Source: CBDCEG01 sp965215775
GTDB taxonomy: Bacteria; Pseudomonadota; Gammaproteobacteria; Cardiobacteriales; Ostreibacteriaceae
Reading direction: 5' to 3'
DNA: 17,964 bases
Assembly (NCBI GenBank): GCA_965215775.1
Contig: CBDCEG010000003.1
Coordinates: forward strand, 1-17,964
Below the pieces are notes generated by a model that worked only from the letters and a program-made list of their open reading frames with translations, was not told the DNA's origin and made no database searches. A program made the position numbers and the translations under genes. Below are positions 16,137-17,964 of the stretch, piece after piece; the first letter of the stretch is position 1, and the number at the start of each line of letters is the position of its first letter.

Positions 16137-17636
16137 ATGAATACAATTTTTAAAATAATATTAATCTTAATATTAACTAAAACTAGCATTATTTATGCTG
16201 AAAATAATATTAATTTTTTAAGTTCTAAAGTAGAAAAACTAGTTAGAGCAAAACTTAATATAAAATCAAATACAATAACAAAAATAGATGTGAAAAATAT
16301 AACAAGTTTATCGATAGACTTTTTAGAAAATGACACAATACTAGATTTAGTGGAGCTTCCCAATTTAAAAGAACTATCATTAAATGGTAATAACATCTCT
16401 GACATTTCACTATTACCTAAATTAAAATATTTAGAAAATATAGATATAACAAAGACTAATGTTTCAGACATAAGTCCTTTAGGTAAACTTAATAATTTAC
16501 ACTCTATTTCTTTATACCAAAATAATATTTCAGACATTAGTGCATTATCAAAACTCAAAAATCTTGAAGAGTTTACACTTAAATTTAATAAACAATTAGT
16601 AGATATAAGTCCTTTGATTAATATCAAAACTTTAGAGGGTATCTATTTAGTTGATAGTAAAGTTTCTAATATGGGAAAATTATCAAAAGTTAAAAGCTTA
16701 AAAGCTTTTACTCTTGCATACTCTACAATAAATGATATTAGCTTTTTAAATAACCTTGAAAATATAGAATTTATTAATATAGATTATACTAAGCTCTCAG
16801 ATATCAGTACTCTTGCTAATTTAAAGAAATTAAAATATATTTGGTTAAATAACAATAAAATTTTTGATATAAGCCCATTAGCAAACCTAAGTCAATTAGA
16901 AAATCTAAGATTAGAATATAACCAAGTTTCTGACTTAACTCCAGTAAAGAACCTTAAAAAGTTAAACTCTCTTACTCTTGAGAATAATAATATTTCTAAC
17001 TTAACTCCTTTAGCAAACCTTGAAAACTTAGGTAGGCTTATCTTGCATAATAATAATATTTCAGATTTAAGTGCTTTATCTAAGCTAAATAACTTAAGAG
17101 GGTTAGTTTTAAGTAATAACAATATTTCTGACTTAACTCCATTATCTAAGCTTAATGAGCTAAAAACTTTAAATTTAAGTAATAATAAAATAAAAAACAT
17201 AAAGCCTTTATCAGCTTTAACAGAGTTGAAAAAATTAAGGTTGGCTAATAATAAAATTAAAAATATAAGTCCGATTAAAAACTTAACCAAACTACGTGTT
17301 ATTTCTTTTCCTAATAACAATATCAGTGATATTAATGCTTTAGCTGATTTAAAAACATTATTAGTCATAGGTCTGGGAAAAAATTCAATAAAAGAATTCC
17401 AAGCAATAAAAAATCTGAAAAATCTTAAAGAGTTAATTTTACCTGAAGGGGTGAGTATTGATATAACAGATTTTAAGCAAAAGAACCTGCAGTTTCATGT
17501 GACTAGCCATAACCCAAAGAGAGACATGGACATTAGTCTAAATGAACTGAAAAAACTCGGATTTAAAGGTAAAATTACTTTTACTGAAGAATATTTTAAA
17601 AAACATATGCCGAAAACAAAAAAGGAAACCAAATAA
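16137..17636 (+). CDS. Secreted leucine-rich-repeat protein (internalin-like), 16 repeats
   Basis: Protein of 499 residues with a Sec signal peptide (cleavage near residue 21, I-I-Y-A), a divergent N-cap (about 22-75), about sixteen 22-residue LRRs of the N-x-I-S-D-I-S-P-L type (about 76-430) and a non-repeat tail. The tail contains N-P-K-R-D-M-D-I-S-L and T-E-E-Y-F-K-K-H-M and is shared with the pseudogene fragment upstream and, more distantly, with the LRR protein at 973-1971. There is no anchor motif, so it is periplasmic or exported. Such concave LRR scaffolds usually bind other proteins; the ligand is unknown. A GAGGAA ribosome binding site precedes the ATG. Repeats in the second half are much more alike at the DNA level than those in the first half, pointing to recent internal duplication. 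Confidence 0.9.
   Translation: MNTIFKIILILILTKTSIIYAENNINFLSSKVEKLVRAKLNIKSNTITKIDVKNITSLSIDFLENDTILDLVELPNLKELSLNGNNISDISLLPKLKYLENIDITKTNVSDISPLGKLNNLHSISLYQNNISDISALSKLKNLEEFTLKFNKQLVDISPLINIKTLEGIYLVDSKVSNMGKLSKVKSLKAFTLAYSTINDISFLNNLENIEFINIDYTKLSDISTLANLKKLKYIWLNNNKIFDISPLANLSQLENLRLEYNQVSDLTPVKNLKKLNSLTLENNNISNLTPLANLENLGRLILHNNNISDLSALSKLNNLRGLVLSNNNISDLTPLSKLNELKTLNLSNNKIKNIKPLSALTELKKLRLANNKIKNISPIKNLTKLRVISFPNNNISDINALADLKTLLVIGLGKNSIKEFQAIKNLKNLKELILPEGVSIDITDFKQKNLQFHVTSHNPKRDMDISLNELKKLGFKGKITFTEEYFKKHMPKTKKETK
16362..17427 (+). repeat. Tandem 66-base LRR-coding repeats
   Basis: About sixteen tandem units of 66 bases (one of 69) encode the LRRs. AATAATAATATTTC-like segments recur near 16983, 17050 and 17116 and are followed by nearly identical proline/leucine codons, so these units are close copies in DNA as well as protein. 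Confidence 0.75.
17511..17626 (+). repeat. Direct repeat, copy B (LRR gene 3' end)
   Basis: Partner of 15773-15888, in the same orientation and offset by 1738 bases. This copy keeps the open frame of the intact LRR gene. Recombination between the two copies would delete or duplicate the whole gene between them. Confidence 0.85.
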
Positions 17637-17754
17637 ATCTCCAAGCTTCTTATTAAAGTTATGCTGAAGAGAAGCTCTAAATAGATAGGTATTTTGGATA
17701 AACACATAACTGAAAAATATTTTAATTACTAAAAATAAGAAATAGGAGAATAAA

Positions 17755-17964
17755 ATGACATACATTTACAAAACAATAATTTTAACTTTTTTCTTTACTC
17801 TTTCTTTTTCTAAAGAGGCAATAAGTAAAAGTATAATATTTAGCGATAAAAACTTAGAAAAAGTAATTCGTAAAAAAATCAAAAAGCCTAAAGGTCAGTT
17901 GCTTATTAGTGATTTTAAAGGAATAAAAAAACTAATAATAAAGGGTGGAATTATTGACTCAATT
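17755..17964 (+). CDS. LRR-family protein, N-terminal part (runs off window)
   Basis: Seventy codons are visible before the window ends. An AGGAG ribosome binding site lies six bases before the ATG. The product has a Sec signal peptide (about 1-19) and then F-S-D-K-N-L-E-K-V-I-R...K-G-Q-L-L-I-S-D, which aligns with F-N-D-K-N-L-E-N-S-I-R...K-G-D-I-L-Y-S-D of the LRR protein at 973-1971. This is the internalin-type N-cap, so LRRs should follow. Interestingly it is closer to the distant left-hand gene than to its immediate neighbour. The end of the gene is not in the window. Confidence 0.75.
   Translation, partial: MTYIYKTIILTFFFTLSFSKEAISKSIIFSDKNLEKVIRKKIKKPKGQLLISDFKGIKKLIIKGGIIDSI

Noticed and set aside
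16362..17427. Regular 66-base repeats as a CRISPR array or satellite
   Set aside because: The repeats are in frame, have no unique spacers and encode canonical LRRs.
17644..17676. Inverted repeat AGCTTCT / AGAAGCT after the 499-residue LRR gene, a possible terminator
   Set aside because: Only 7 bp with a 19-base loop and no T run; likely chance in AT-rich DNA.
17685..17732. Short frame ending I-T-E-K-Y-F-N-Y, resembling the LRR tail motif T-E-E-Y-F-K-K-H
   Set aside because: Too short and too weak to call another LRR remnant, though it sits where one could be.
1..17964. tRNA, rRNA, riboswitch, CRISPR or complete insertion sequence
   Set aside because: No cloverleaf, conserved rRNA segment, known riboswitch core, spacer array or full transposase frame was seen by eye; small RNAs cannot be excluded this way.

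Overview
The window is very AT-rich DNA that looks like a Gram-negative bacterium. The main evidence is a periplasmic nitrate reductase operon in the order napA-napG-napH-napB-napF-napL, with no napC. That order is typical of Campylobacterota (Campylobacter, Wolinella, Arcobacter-like organisms), and the long insert in the middle of NapA also resembles the Campylobacter-type enzyme. An Arcobacter-like campylobacterotan is my best guess. The other genes (serine dehydratase, RarD, a Smr protein, an LtaS-like sulfatase) do not settle the lineage, and a low-GC gammaproteobacterium is not excluded.

Layout. Bases 1-2554 (minus strand): a terminator hairpin, a Sel1-repeat lipoprotein, a secreted leucine-rich-repeat (LRR) protein and a Smr-domain protein. 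Bases 2661-5696 (plus): a coiled-coil DUF2130 protein with a PD-(D/E)XK-like motif, L-serine dehydratase, and a small membrane-anchored four-cysteine protein. Bases 5770-8681 (minus): an LtaS-like sulfatase translationally coupled to a RarD permease. Bases 8682-8921: the divergent upstream region of napA, with an FNR/CRP-type palindrome overlapping a near-consensus sigma-70 promoter. Bases 8922-15674 (plus): the nap operon, interrupted by an approximately 89-base imperfect hairpin between napA and napG. Bases 15555-17964 (plus): an altered 3' end of napL, two decayed pieces of LRR genes, one intact 499-residue LRR gene and the start of another that runs off the window.

How the genes work together. 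NapA (Mo-bisMGD and 4Fe-4S) and NapB (dihaem) form the periplasmic nitrate reductase. NapH and NapG pass quinol electrons to NapB/NapA in place of NapC. NapF is an accessory ferredoxin. NapL appears to have lost its C-terminal part. NapD, the NapA signal-peptide chaperone that normally ends this operon, is not in the window; LRR genes occupy its expected place.

The most unusual feature is the family of secreted LRR paralogues on both sides of an otherwise ordinary stretch. They share N-terminal caps and C-terminal tails, include pseudogene fragments, and contain a direct repeat of about 93% identity. This points to recent duplication, deletion and recombination that probably cut into the nap operon.
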